Of a DNA stretch of 31,631 nt, positions 14,877 through 23,500 are shown piece by piece; position 1 is the stretch's first letter, and every line of letters starts with the position of its first letter. The notes beneath the pieces were generated by a model, which saw only the letters and a program-made list of their open reading frames with translations, searched no databases and was not told where the DNA came from. The DNA comes from CAUZJO01 sp963580245 (GTDB lineage: Bacteria; Sumerlaeota; Sumerlaeia; MVZB01), in assembly GCA_963580245.1 (NCBI GenBank), contig CAUZJO010000044.1:1-31631 (forward strand). Direction: 5' to 3'. Position numbers and translations under genes: made by a program.

Positions 14877-15922
14877 TGGACGGCTTCCTGTTGGCTCGCA
14901 GTGGTCGGTTCGTCCGTGACCCGTTGAAGAGCGGCGGTGCTTTCCGTGTCGATCGGGGAAGGGGATAGGCTCGGGCTGGTTGTCGCGTCCCCGTCGGCGA
15001 CCATGGGTTCAGAGTCCCGCGGCATCCGAATGGCGTATTGCCCCAGCGTGGCCGTACTCGGTTGATCCTCACCCAACAGGCGCGCGGTCGGAATAATCAC
15101 CAAGACCTCCTCCAGGGCGTCGAGCCGGACCGAAGGGCGCACCACTCCATACGGGATACCGTAATCGTCCCATTGGCGTCGTTCGATGACGCCGATTTCT
15201 ATATTCCTCGGGTAGACCGAGTTCTCAAAGCCTCCGGTCTCCAACGCTTCACCGATTGGGATCGGTTCGATCTCGTTGACCGGCATGAATCGCAACGAGG
15301 CTTTGCGTCCCGCGCCGTGGAGGATGCCCCGCGAGCGGGTGAGGTCGGAGACGGCCCCCACGGCGCTGTTGGGATCGACGATGGTCTGAACGTGCGCGGT
15401 TTCATCGGTCGCTGATTTGACGATCCCCACCAACCCACCCAGCCAGACGACTGGATCGCCCGGCTCCACGCCGGCGGCGCGCCCGCGATTGATCACCAAC
15501 GCGGACGACTCGTTTTGGGTGTGGTACCCGATGAGGTCCGCGATGATAAACTCCAATTCTGGCGGTCCCTCCCAGCGGCCCAAGCCCGACAATCGCTTGA
15601 GTCGATCCAGTTCCTGATTGAGGAGCTGATTCTCGAGCAGACGCCTGCTGAGTTCCCGGCGCAGCTCTTGGTTCTTCCCTTCGGCCGCCCACAGCTCGTC
15701 GATACGATGCACTTGCATGACCCAGTTGTGCGCGCCTTGCGCGACGGCGTTGGTATGCACCGCGACCTGGCCATACACGACACCCCACAGGCGATAGGTC
15801 TCTTCCTGCCGGTAGCGTTCGAGGGCGGCCACCCCCAGACCCATAACGATCAGCGCCGCCAGCAGAATCAGCCGCCCATTACGTTTGAAAGGATGAGGGG
15901 GAAGGGTCGCGCTACGATTCAA
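14873..15922 (-). CDS. mreC: Rod shape-determining protein MreC
   Basis: The 349-residue protein has a short cytoplasmic N-terminus, one membrane helix (~18-35, LILLAALIVMGLGVAALE), a coiled coil (~70-110, rich in RELSRRLLENQLLNQELDRL), and then the MreC double beta-barrel (ADLIGYHTQNESSALVINRG, PVVWLGGLVGIVKSATDETA, IVDPNSAVGAVSDLTRSRG). MreC organises the periplasmic side of the elongasome, contacting PBP2 and MreD. The start is TTG 15922 with GAGG about 8-10 nt upstream. A Ser/Thr/Pro-rich tail of ~60 residues extends past the usual domain. No mreB lies upstream; the preceding gene is a DUF2007 protein. Confidence 0.93.
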   Translation of the reverse strand: MNRSATLPPHPFKRNGRLILLAALIVMGLGVAALERYRQEETYRLWGVVYGQVAVHTNAVAQGAHNWVMQVHRIDELWAAEGKNQELRRELSRRLLENQLLNQELDRLKRLSGLGRWEGPPELEFIIADLIGYHTQNESSALVINRGRAAGVEPGDPVVWLGGLVGIVKSATDETAHVQTIVDPNSAVGAVSDLTRSRGILHGAGRKASLRFMPVNEIEPIPIGEALETGGFENSVYPRNIEIGVIERRQWDDYGIPYGVVRPSVRLDALEEVLVIIPTARLLGEDQPSTATLGQYAIRMPRDSEPMVADGDATTSPSLSPSPIDTESTAALQRVTDEPTTASQQEAVQ

Positions 15923-16018
15923 AAGGTATCCTCAACGCCTGTCCAAGCGAGGTTCGTTAGGCCGCCCGGGTCGGCCGCTCTGGGTTGTGACGCCGCCCTT
16001 CCCGCCCACGGCCGCGGC

Positions 16019-16399
16019 TTACCAAGCCGCGCCGCAATCCTGGCAACGGTGGCGACGACGAGCCAAGCCGTGCATCCACACCCCCACCAAGAGATGCAAG
16101 ATCAGTCGCGGGAATGGGAGGGCCAAGTGCTTGACGTTTGACGATTGGCATTGGGGGCATTGCTCCGGCGTTTGAGGTTCGGATTGTTCAACGCCGAGAA
16201 TCTCCAACGCCTGCTCGCGGTCGGAGGCGCGGACTTGCAGACGAACCAATCCCGTTTCGACGGCATGATACACGGTCAGATTGCTGATGCCGTCGTTGAT
16301 CACGATCACGGGGATGCCCGCCGATTCCAGGCGCGTCCTTGCCAGATGCGCATCGATGGGGCGATCAAACTGGGCCAGTGTAATGATTTCCTCGCTCAC
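16019..16399 (-). CDS. DUF2007 domain plus C-terminal zinc ribbon
   Basis: The 126-residue protein has an N-terminal DUF2007 (putative signal-transducing) domain, residues ~3-72, with the typical ITLAQFDRPIDAHLARTRLE and GIPVIVINDG, and a C-terminal zinc-ribbon-like region with CPQC (~81-84) and CQDC (~120-123) knuckles separated by a moderately hydrophobic helix (FPRLILHLLVGVWMHGL). Role unknown; the ribbon suggests protein or nucleic-acid contact, the helix possible membrane association. It sits between DUF58 and mreC with gaps of 56 and 96 nt. Confidence 0.72.
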   Translation of the reverse strand: MSEEIITLAQFDRPIDAHLARTRLESAGIPVIVINDGISNLTVYHAVETGLVRLQVRASDREQALEILGVEQSEPQTPEQCPQCQSSNVKHLALPFPRLILHLLVGVWMHGLARRRHRCQDCGAAW

Positions 16400-16455
16400 G
16401 GTCGGACTTGTCCCCCGGATGCCCCATTATCTCAGGGATAGGCGGCGTTGGGCAA

Positions 16456-17778
16456 TCATTCTTCAAGTGGCCCTTGAGCGCGTTGACCGCGCCCCGCCGT
16501 CACATGCGGCAGGCGCGCTGACAATTGAGGTTCGGCGCGCGAGACGGGAATGACGCGAGCCCCCGCCCCGTGCAGGGCCGCGGCGATTTGGTCAAACCGG
16601 GCGGCATCCATTGACTCAAATGATTCTTGGTCCTGATAGATCTTGATGAAGTCGCGCTGGTCGATGAGCACGACATCCACGCTGATCCGGCTCTCGCGCA
16701 GGCGTTTGACCAATGCCTCGGCTTGTTCCAGAGGCGTGTTGGCGGAGGCGCTGATGAAGACCACCCGCGAACCCCGAGGCAACTGGAGCGCAAGCGGGGA
16801 GCACTCTTCCCAGAAATCGGTCTCGCCGCCGGGCATCAAGACCGCCAGACGGTCCAGCAACATGTGCAGGTGGTCGAGACCCGTCCCCGTGGGGATACGG
16901 ACGGTGGACTGCTGGGCATAGCTCAGGGACAAGCGATGGCGCGTCTCATAACCGCGCGTCAAGAGCGACGTGGCGGCGCAGATGGCCATCTCGGTGCTGG
17001 TCTCGGCGCCCAGGCCGAACCGCGCGCGGCGCGACATATCCATCATCACCGCCAGCTCGGCCTGAACGAATCGATTGAGCTGGAGGACGTGCCATTGGCC
17101 CCGTCGCATCGAAGTGCGCCAGTGGATGCGCGAGCGAGGGTCGCCCTTTATGTACTCGCGCACTCCCAGGATTTCCTCGCCTTGGCCTAGCCGGGGGACG
17201 TCATCCATCGACGAGCCGGCGGGCGAATCAGAGACGGGGATGTTGTAATCGTCGAGCGGTTCGGCGCGCGGATAGACCGTCAGGCGGGTGATCTCGCCCG
17301 CCTCGCGCCGCTGGACGAAGACGCCCAGTCCGTCGGACGCGCGCAGGACAACCGGGCCGAGGAAGTAGACGCCGCGGTGGCGGTCCGCTTGCTGCTGAAA
17401 ATGGACCAGGACTTCCCAGCCTTCACTGAGCGATGGGATCAGATGAGCCTGGCGGATTTCGAGCGATGCGTGAAACCTGTCCTCGAGCTCGAGCAGCTGA
17501 ATCGGCCAGCCCTCCCCTCGCCCGATACGCAGGGTGACGTCGACATAATCTCCCTCAAATACACGGGGCCGGTGGGTGCGGAGGATCCGGACCGCCTCGA
17601 GTTGGCGGCGGCTGGTGTACCACAGCCACAGCGCGGCGCCCGCAAGAAAACCGGCCAGCCCCGCCTGGGCCGGCGAGGTCGGCAGAAACACCACCCAGCC
17701 GATGAATCCGGCGGCCATCATGAACAGGATGTTCCGGGAGGCGAACAGGCCTCCGAGCCGGGGGTCGAAAATCAGCAT
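16456..17778 (-). CDS. DUF58 domain protein (MoxR partner)
   Basis: The 440-residue protein has two N-terminal membrane helices (~18-55), a beta-rich region, and the DUF58 signature GVREYIKGDPRSRIHWRTSM followed by a von Willebrand A-like fold with AELAVMMDMSRRARFG and VVFISASANTPLEQAEALV. DUF58 proteins are nearly always encoded beside MoxR ATPases, which are thought to remodel or insert metal-binding vWA partners. Three bases separate its start from the moxR stop, so the pair is coupled. The conserved DxS segment is present, so a metal site is possible. The system's client is unknown. Confidence 0.9.
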   Translation of the reverse strand: MLIFDPRLGGLFASRNILFMMAAGFIGWVVFLPTSPAQAGLAGFLAGAALWLWYTSRRQLEAVRILRTHRPRVFEGDYVDVTLRIGRGEGWPIQLLELEDRFHASLEIRQAHLIPSLSEGWEVLVHFQQQADRHRGVYFLGPVVLRASDGLGVFVQRREAGEITRLTVYPRAEPLDDYNIPVSDSPAGSSMDDVPRLGQGEEILGVREYIKGDPRSRIHWRTSMRRGQWHVLQLNRFVQAELAVMMDMSRRARFGLGAETSTEMAICAATSLLTRGYETRHRLSLSYAQQSTVRIPTGTGLDHLHMLLDRLAVLMPGGETDFWEECSPLALQLPRGSRVVFISASANTPLEQAEALVKRLRESRISVDVVLIDQRDFIKIYQDQESFESMDAARFDQIAAALHGAGARVIPVSRAEPQLSARLPHVTAGRGQRAQGPLEE

Positions 17779-17781
17779 CGT

Positions 17782-18717
17782 TCAGCTTTCCGTGTAGATC
17801 GGGGCCTCCACGGAATCGAGCAGCTCATTGATGATCTCATCGGTCTTGAGTCCGGCAAGCCGGGCCTGGGGCGAGAGCACGAGGCGATGGCGCAGCACGG
17901 GACCGGCCGCGCGTTTAATTTGGTCGGGACGGACGAACGAGGCACCCTCGATCCAGGCCAAGGCGCGCGCCAGGTGATGGAGCGACAACGAAGCGCGGGG
18001 GCTGGCTCCCAGCAGCAGATCATCGCGGCCGCGCGTGGCCTGCACCAGCCGCACGATGTAATCGACGAGCGAAGGGTCAGTGTGGACGGATTGGAGTGCC
18101 TGTTGCATGCGGTCGAAATCCTCGGCCGAGGCGAGCGGTTCGAGGTGATCGAGCGGATGCGTCGTCTTCTGCACCTCGACGATCGACCGTTCGTCGGCCA
18201 AGGAGGGGTAGCCGATACTGATCTGGATCAAGAACCGGTCGAGCTGCGCTTCGGGCAGGGGGAAGACTCCGTGCTGCTCGACGGGATTTTGCGTCGCCAG
18301 CACGAAGAAGGGCCGCGGCAGGGGATGACGCTGGCCGTCGGCCGAGACCGTCCCTTCCTCCATCGCCTCGAGCAGGCCGGCCTGGGTCCGCGGGGTGGCC
18401 CGGTTGAGCTCGTCGGCCAGCAGGATTTGAGTGAACACCGGCCCCTGCTGAAACGAGAAGGTCCGCTCGCGTTCGTCCCACACGCTAGTCCCCGTCAGGT
18501 CGCTGGGGAGCAGGTCCGGCGTCATCTGAACCCGCGAGAACGCCAGCTTGAAGGTCCGGGCCAGGGTTCGCGCCAGCAGCGTTTTGGCCACGCCGGGCAC
18601 GTCCTCGATGAGCACGTGGCCCTCGATCAACATCGCCGCCAACGCCAGCTCGAGGACCGGCCGCTTGCCGATGATCACGCGCTCCACGTGATCGAGGATG
18701 TCGTTGGGCTGAAGCAT
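17782..18717 (-). CDS. MoxR-family AAA+ ATPase
   Basis: The 311-residue protein has the AAA+ core: Walker A-like VPGVAKTLLAR (~40-50), the MoxR signature SRVQMTPDLLPSDLTGTSVW, Walker B QILLADELNRA (D102/E103), sensor region VLATQNPVEQHGVFPLPEAQ followed by LDRFL, and a C-terminal lid with GASPRASLSL. MoxR ATPases act as chaperones for vWA/DUF58 partners. The start ATG 18717 has AAGGA about 8-9 nt upstream; an in-frame start at 18750 would add 11 residues outside the family. A putative promoter lies at 18769-18797. It heads the minus-strand series running down to 4.6 kb. Confidence 0.95.
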   Translation of the reverse strand: MLQPNDILDHVERVIIGKRPVLELALAAMLIEGHVLIEDVPGVAKTLLARTLARTFKLAFSRVQMTPDLLPSDLTGTSVWDERERTFSFQQGPVFTQILLADELNRATPRTQAGLLEAMEEGTVSADGQRHPLPRPFFVLATQNPVEQHGVFPLPEAQLDRFLIQISIGYPSLADERSIVEVQKTTHPLDHLEPLASAEDFDRMQQALQSVHTDPSLVDYIVRLVQATRGRDDLLLGASPRASLSLHHLARALAWIEGASFVRPDQIKRAAGPVLRHRLVLSPQARLAGLKTDEIINELLDSVEAPIYTES

Positions 18718-18768
18718 CGAGAGGGTCCTTCCGTGGACGGGCCGGGGCACCGAGTTCCTCGGACCATC

Positions 18769-18797
18769 ATGCTAGTGCCATCCACCACGGTTGGCAA
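18769..18797 (-). promoter_or_regulatory. Putative promoter of the moxR-DUF58 pair
   Basis: Read on the minus strand, TTGCCA (18797-18792) and TAGCAT (18774-18769) are separated by 17 nt. The start point would be near 18762, giving a leader of about 45 nt. The match is 5/6 and 4/6 to sigma70 consensus. Confidence 0.4.
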
Positions 18798-18889
18798 TTC
18801 CCATTGATTATGTTGGGTGCGGTCTGCGAGACTATCGACGCGCTTCCAAAATAAAAGCCGATCCGCGAGCCGTTCCGAGAGGGTTGTTC

Positions 18890-19012
18890 GTGAGTCAATC
18901 AGAGAAGAAAACCAAGAATCAGGGCGAGCAACGTGAACTCGAGCGTCGCTTGGTGGGGCGCATGTGGGTCGATTCGGGTCAGTTGGTCCTCACGGACCCC
19001 ACCGGCTCATGA
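18890..19012 (+). CDS. 40-residue protein heading the ATGA-coupled cassette
   Basis: GTG 18890, preceded by GAGAGGG at ~8 nt, opens a 40-codon frame: a Lys/Glu/Gln-rich start (SQSEKKTKNQGEQRELERR) then LVGRMWVDSGQLVLTDPTGS. Its stop overlaps the next ATG (ATGA, 19009-19012). No family recognised. The overlap repeated at every later junction is the best evidence that it is translated; without it the frame could pass for chance. A longer frame back to 18791 lacks a ribosome site. Confidence 0.55.
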   Translation: MSQSEKKTKNQGEQRELERRLVGRMWVDSGQLVLTDPTGS

Positions 19013-19305
19013 CGCTCTACGATCCCCACCGCCGGCCCGCCGTCGAAGCCGCCGACGCGATCTGCGTGGCGCACGATTTCCTGCGGCGTTGCCGCCGATG
19101 GGCGCTCGAACGTGAATTGCCGTCGCGGCTGGAGAAAGTGAAGTCCGATCTGAGGCCCGAGGACGCCGCCAAGCTCCACGAGTGGGTCGCCTATCTGCGG
19201 TTCGTTGAACACACCCTGCGCGAACTGGAGGCTGGAACACTGGATGATTGGTTTGCCGAGGCGGGAGAAGATGCCTCGGGACAGGCCGCCGGCGAATTGA
19301 CATGA
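19009..19305 (+). CDS. 98-residue helical protein, unknown function
   Basis: ATG 19009 overlaps the preceding stop and the TGA at 19303-19305 overlaps the thpR ATG. The product begins MTLYDPHRRPAVEAADAICV, is mostly charged helix (RCRRWALERELPSRLEKVKS, DAAKLHEWVAYLRFVEHTLR) and ends in an acidic Gly/Ala tail. No family recognised. Position between the 40-residue protein and thpR suggests a role in the same process, which cannot be specified. Confidence 0.7.
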   Translation: MTLYDPHRRPAVEAADAICVAHDFLRRCRRWALERELPSRLEKVKSDLRPEDAAKLHEWVAYLRFVEHTLRELEAGTLDDWFAEAGEDASGQAAGELT

Positions 19306-19955
19306 ATGAATCCCTTGCCCAGCCCCCTGAGATCCCCTCCGATCCACTGCGGTTGTTCATCGCCTTGGACATCCCGCGGGGAGCCCTCGATCAGGTGACC
19401 GCCCTGGGTCACAAGCTGCAAAAGGGGATCCAATTCACCCCCTGTCACCCAAGCTGGGTGCCAGCCGAGAACCGTCACTTGACCTTGGTCTTCCTGGGCA
19501 GCAAACCCCCCGAAGCAGTTAAACTAATTTCTCAAGCAATGGATCGTATATTATGCAATTTCAGTCAGTTAAAGCTTGAATTCAAGCGGCTAGACGTCTT
19601 CCCGAGTTGGCGTCGCCCGAAGGTGTTGTGGATTGGCGTGCGCGACCGCACGCATCAGATCGGGGAGCTGCGGACCTCGCTGGAAAAGGGAATGTACCCC
19701 TTCGGCTACGAGCCCGATCCCAAACCCTTCCGACCCCATCTGACGCTGGCCCGATTTCGCTCGCTCAAGGGCGTCCAAGCCGCCAAATCGGTCATTCACT
19801 CGCACCAGGGGTTTCGCTTTGGGCCGTTTCGAGTGGGCGAACTGATCCTCTTCCAGAGCGACTTGTCGCCAGCGGGGGCGAGTTATACCGTTTTGCACCG
19901 GTCCGCGTTTACCGGTCAGGCTGAAAACATCCCCACAAAGGTTGCCTCTCGATGA
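19302..19955 (+). CDS. thpR: RNA 2',3'-cyclic phosphodiesterase (ThpR, 2H family)
   Basis: ThpR enzymes (formerly LigT or 2'-5' RNA ligase) hydrolyse 2',3'-cyclic phosphate RNA ends to 2'-phosphates. The 217-residue protein has both HxTx motifs: H59/T61 in NRHLTLVFLGS and H146/T148 in FRPHLTLARF, and starts its core LRLFIALDIPRGALDQVTAL. It therefore should be active. ATG 19302 overlaps the previous stop; its own stop overlaps the ogt ATG at 19952. Codons at 19515-19590 are locally AT-rich but the frame is intact. Pairing with an alkyl-DNA repair gene is unusual. Confidence 0.93.
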   Translation: MNESLAQPPEIPSDPLRLFIALDIPRGALDQVTALGHKLQKGIQFTPCHPSWVPAENRHLTLVFLGSKPPEAVKLISQAMDRILCNFSQLKLEFKRLDVFPSWRRPKVLWIGVRDRTHQIGELRTSLEKGMYPFGYEPDPKPFRPHLTLARFRSLKGVQAAKSVIHSHQGFRFGPFRVGELILFQSDLSPAGASYTVLHRSAFTGQAENIPTKVASR

Positions 19956-20542
19956 ACAGACAACTCCCCTGCCCCGCGAAGGCCGACCAAGCCGAAGCGG
20001 TCCAGGTCACCTGGCAGACGCCGATTGGCGCGATGATCGGCTTGATCACCCCCGGGGGGATTCGAGAGCTCATGTTCCCCGAGTTTCCGGATTTGCCGCC
20101 TGGTCAGATGACAAGGATGTCCGTCAAGGTCTCGCGGGTCGTTTCGCCATCGGACGGCGCGTCCGTTCGCGCGGACCCCACCACCCAATCGCATATCGAA
20201 TCCGTCGGCACATTCTTAAAGCGATACTTTAAAAGAAGGCCCATAAATCTATGCCCCAGAGCTGATTGGGCCGGTTACAGCCCGTTCTTGATCCGCTGCT
20301 GGGAAGCGACCCAGTCCATCGGCTTCGGCCGGACCACGACCTATGGCGAGCTGGCGCAGGCGGTGGGCCGACCGGCCGCGGCGCGGGCAGTCGGTCAGGC
20401 GATGGCGCGCAATCCCGTCGTGCTGATCACCCCCTGTCACCGCGTGCTGCCGGCGGGGGGCTCGGCGGACGCTCCGGGAAAGTTTACCGGCGGCCCTGAG
20501 ATTAAAGGATTCCTGCTCCGGCTCGAAACACGACGCGCATAA
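19952..20542 (+). CDS. ogt: Methylated-DNA-protein-cysteine methyltransferase (Ogt/MGMT type)
   Basis: The protein transfers a methyl group from O6-methylguanine to its own cysteine, a one-turnover repair. The 196-residue sequence has an N-terminal ribonuclease-like domain and a C-terminal DNA-binding domain with SIGFGRTTTYGELAQAVGRP, the arginine-finger region AARAVGQAMARNP, and the active site ITPCHRV (C162). The Gly/Lys region after it (KFTGGPEIKGFLLRLE) matches the family. It overlaps thpR by ATGA. Its last ~106 bp are antisense to the CotH gene. Confidence 0.95.
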   Translation: MNRQLPCPAKADQAEAVQVTWQTPIGAMIGLITPGGIRELMFPEFPDLPPGQMTRMSVKVSRVVSPSDGASVRADPTTQSHIESVGTFLKRYFKRRPINLCPRADWAGYSPFLIRCWEATQSIGFGRTTTYGELAQAVGRPAAARAVGQAMARNPVVLITPCHRVLPAGGSADAPGKFTGGPEIKGFLLRLETRRA

Positions 20543-23500
20543 CGCCGGGGCAAGACGGACCGAGGGGTCCCCGGCGACTCTCCCTCGATTGCCAGACTAT
20601 AGAGCCGCCATTGCGGGCGGGTCTTGTTTTGAATCACGTTCTCGCCCCCAGGGGAGCCCCCGACCATCCCGACGCCCCAGTTCTCCGGCTCGTTTCCATA
20701 AGTGCTGGAATCGATCCGCTCCAGTGAGGGTCCCTGGCCATCGGGCTGGGCCGGCCAGGGTTGATCGTCTCCGTACTGGACCTGGTCGGTCAGGACCATG
20801 GGCACCGAGCCGTCCACGAACGGCCCATCAGGTTGGTGAAGCTGGAGCAACTCACCCACGTTCCGCAGTCGACCGATCCAGGGTCCCAATATGCCTACTG
20901 CCTCGGACATGGGGTAGATCGCGCGGAATTGAGCGAGGGCCGTCAGGTCGGTCGCGGGGTTGAAACCGACAACGAGCAGATAACCGGCCGCCGGGACCGA
21001 CGCGCCGACGGGAAACGTGAAATCCACGCCGCCCGAGAGCATCCAGGGGTTGCCATTAGCCAAATCATACAGATCGACGGGCGCATCGGTGAGATTGTGC
21101 AGTTCCAGATACTCGATCGTCCCTTCACCAATGGGCGGATCCATGGTGGTGTCGATCGGATGATACATGATCTCATTGATCACGACCGGGCCAACACGCG
21201 GCGGACCATTGGGCGCGCCCATGCCTTGGCGGAACTCCTCGGGGGTGTCATGGACGACCGCGCCGAAGGTCAGGCCTTCCATGGGAACGAAATCCACGCC
21301 CACGCTGGTCTGGTGGCGCCCGTTCGACATGCCGCTGAAGGCGCCTCCAAACACCGTCTCATCCATGAACCGCGTGATCTTCCCGGTGAGGCCCCCCGCG
21401 GTCAGACACAGTCCCCCCCCGGCGGGATGTAGCGAGAACGGCTCCAGTGGGTTCGATTCCATGAAATCGTGCTCATAAAAGACCGTGTAGGCAAAAGGCG
21501 AAAGGAATAAGCCTTGAGGCAGCCGGTACTTGCGTCGCGCCACGGAATCGTCGCTCAGGAACCAGCCGCCCAGGTCAATGGTTTGGTCGGTTGGGTTGTA
21601 GATCTCGATGGCGTCTTCCAGCGGCAGGTCGCCGTGGGTGAGCACTTCATTGATCACGACCCCGCCAGCCGGTCCCAAGCCACGGCCGCCGGGGGTGCCG
21701 CCGAACTCCGCGCTTGCCCGCCATTGAGCGGGATCATTGAGGTCCACGACCGGTTCAACCAGCTCAAGGGAGCTGCCGCCGCCGTCGGGGCGCTTGGGCC
21801 AATCGCCCGCATCGTTATAGACAAACGCCAGAATTTCACTGCCCTGGTCGTCGCTGAGGGCGATGCGTTCGCCGTCGTTGTTCAGTTTGCCCGTGTATTG
21901 GCCGGTGACGTTTCGACCGCCGCCGTATTTCAGCTCGAAGGCCTCCAGGTCCGCGACCACCACGAGGTACTCACCCGGCGCCAAACTCGTCCCTGCGGAG
22001 AACGTGAACTCGATCCCATCGCTGAACCAGAGGCCGGAGAGGTCGAGCCATTGGTTGCCCGCGTTCCACAGTTCAACGAATTCATATTCCTCCCCTTCGA
22101 TGGGATGGTACATCAACTCGGTGATCCGGAGCGTGGTGAAGTCTCCGGCGAGGCCGCCGGTGCCAGCCGGAAGGGCCCCCATGTCGGTCTGACTGAAACC
22201 CGCGCCGATACAGGGTGAAAGGGGACGCAGACGATAATCGCGCCCACTGGGATCGATGAACCGAGGTGGCGCGTCGATATTCCCTTCACCCGTAACCGAG
22301 CCCTCGACGTCGCTGAATCGGACGTCCAGCGTGGATCCGCTCTCCAAGACGATGGCCATCCCATTACCCCAAATGATGGAACTCGTCATGAAGCCGCCGC
22401 CCGGTCCCCGGCCGGGGTTCTTCTCGAAGGAACGGATGCCGCGGAAATTATCAACGATGGTGTTGTGCACAAGAAAGGGTGAACAACTGTCCTTGATGAG
22501 GATGCCTTGGAAATTGTCATAGATGACGTTATTGCGAATCATGGGCGAGGACGGCCCTTCGAGCGAGATGGCTTTGCCGTCGTTTGCATTGAAGCCGGCG
22601 AGCACGTTATCCTCGACCAGGATGTCGGAACTGAACGTATCGATGCCGTCGTCGAGGCCGCCGCTGAGCGTGCAACCAACCACCCGCGACACCGGGTCCG
22701 AATTCCCGTCGAAATCAATCGCGTCCCCCCGCTGGGTGTTGAGAATCATGCTCGACTCAATCGTGCAGTGGCTCGAAGAGGAATGGATTCCCTCTCTTGC
22801 GCCGTGGATTTCGCTATGGGTGAAGCTGAGTGAGCCGTTGTTCGCCACCTCAACAGCTTGGTTACAGTCACGGAAGACGCAGCGGTCGACCGCGACGGTC
22901 GAATCTTGAATCGTAAGCGTCCCGCTAAAAAAACTTCCCTCGCCCGCCAGACTGTCTCTGAATTCACAATGCGTGAAGCGCACGGGGCCGACGGCGGAGG
23001 TGATCAGGATTCTGTCCCACGGCGTACAATCATACGGAACGAACCAAATCGGGGCCTGGGCGGTTCCCTCGGCCACCAGACTCCCCATGACCTCCATCCG
23101 GGCATTGGGGCCGAAAAGGACGGCGACGCCGGGATCGATGGAGAGGCTTGCGCCGGCCGGCACGGTGAGGGTATCGCCAATGACATAAGGGCCGCCCTCC
23201 TTAGTCCAGCGATGATCACCTTCGAGTTGGCCGCTCAGGAATTCAACGGAGTCGGCGCGATAGATCGGAACCGTCAATGATTCCACGGGCCGCCCGTTTG
23301 CGTCGACCGATTGGATATTAAACTGGTTCAGGCCTGGTTCCAGGTTTACTTCACCCTCCCACGATGCCGCGACCGGATCCCAGAAGACGGGTTCGCCATC
23401 GATCCATACCGCTGCGGTGTCGCCCGCATGAGCGCGCCCCTTGAGTGGGACGCCGGAGGCGGCCGCGGTGTATCGCCGGCAGGACAGCGGTCGATCGGCT

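Noticed and set aside
18791..18889. Upstream extension of the 40-residue ORF
   Set aside because: No ribosome site at the earlier start and the translation is not coding-like; GTG 18890 has GAGAGGG upstream.
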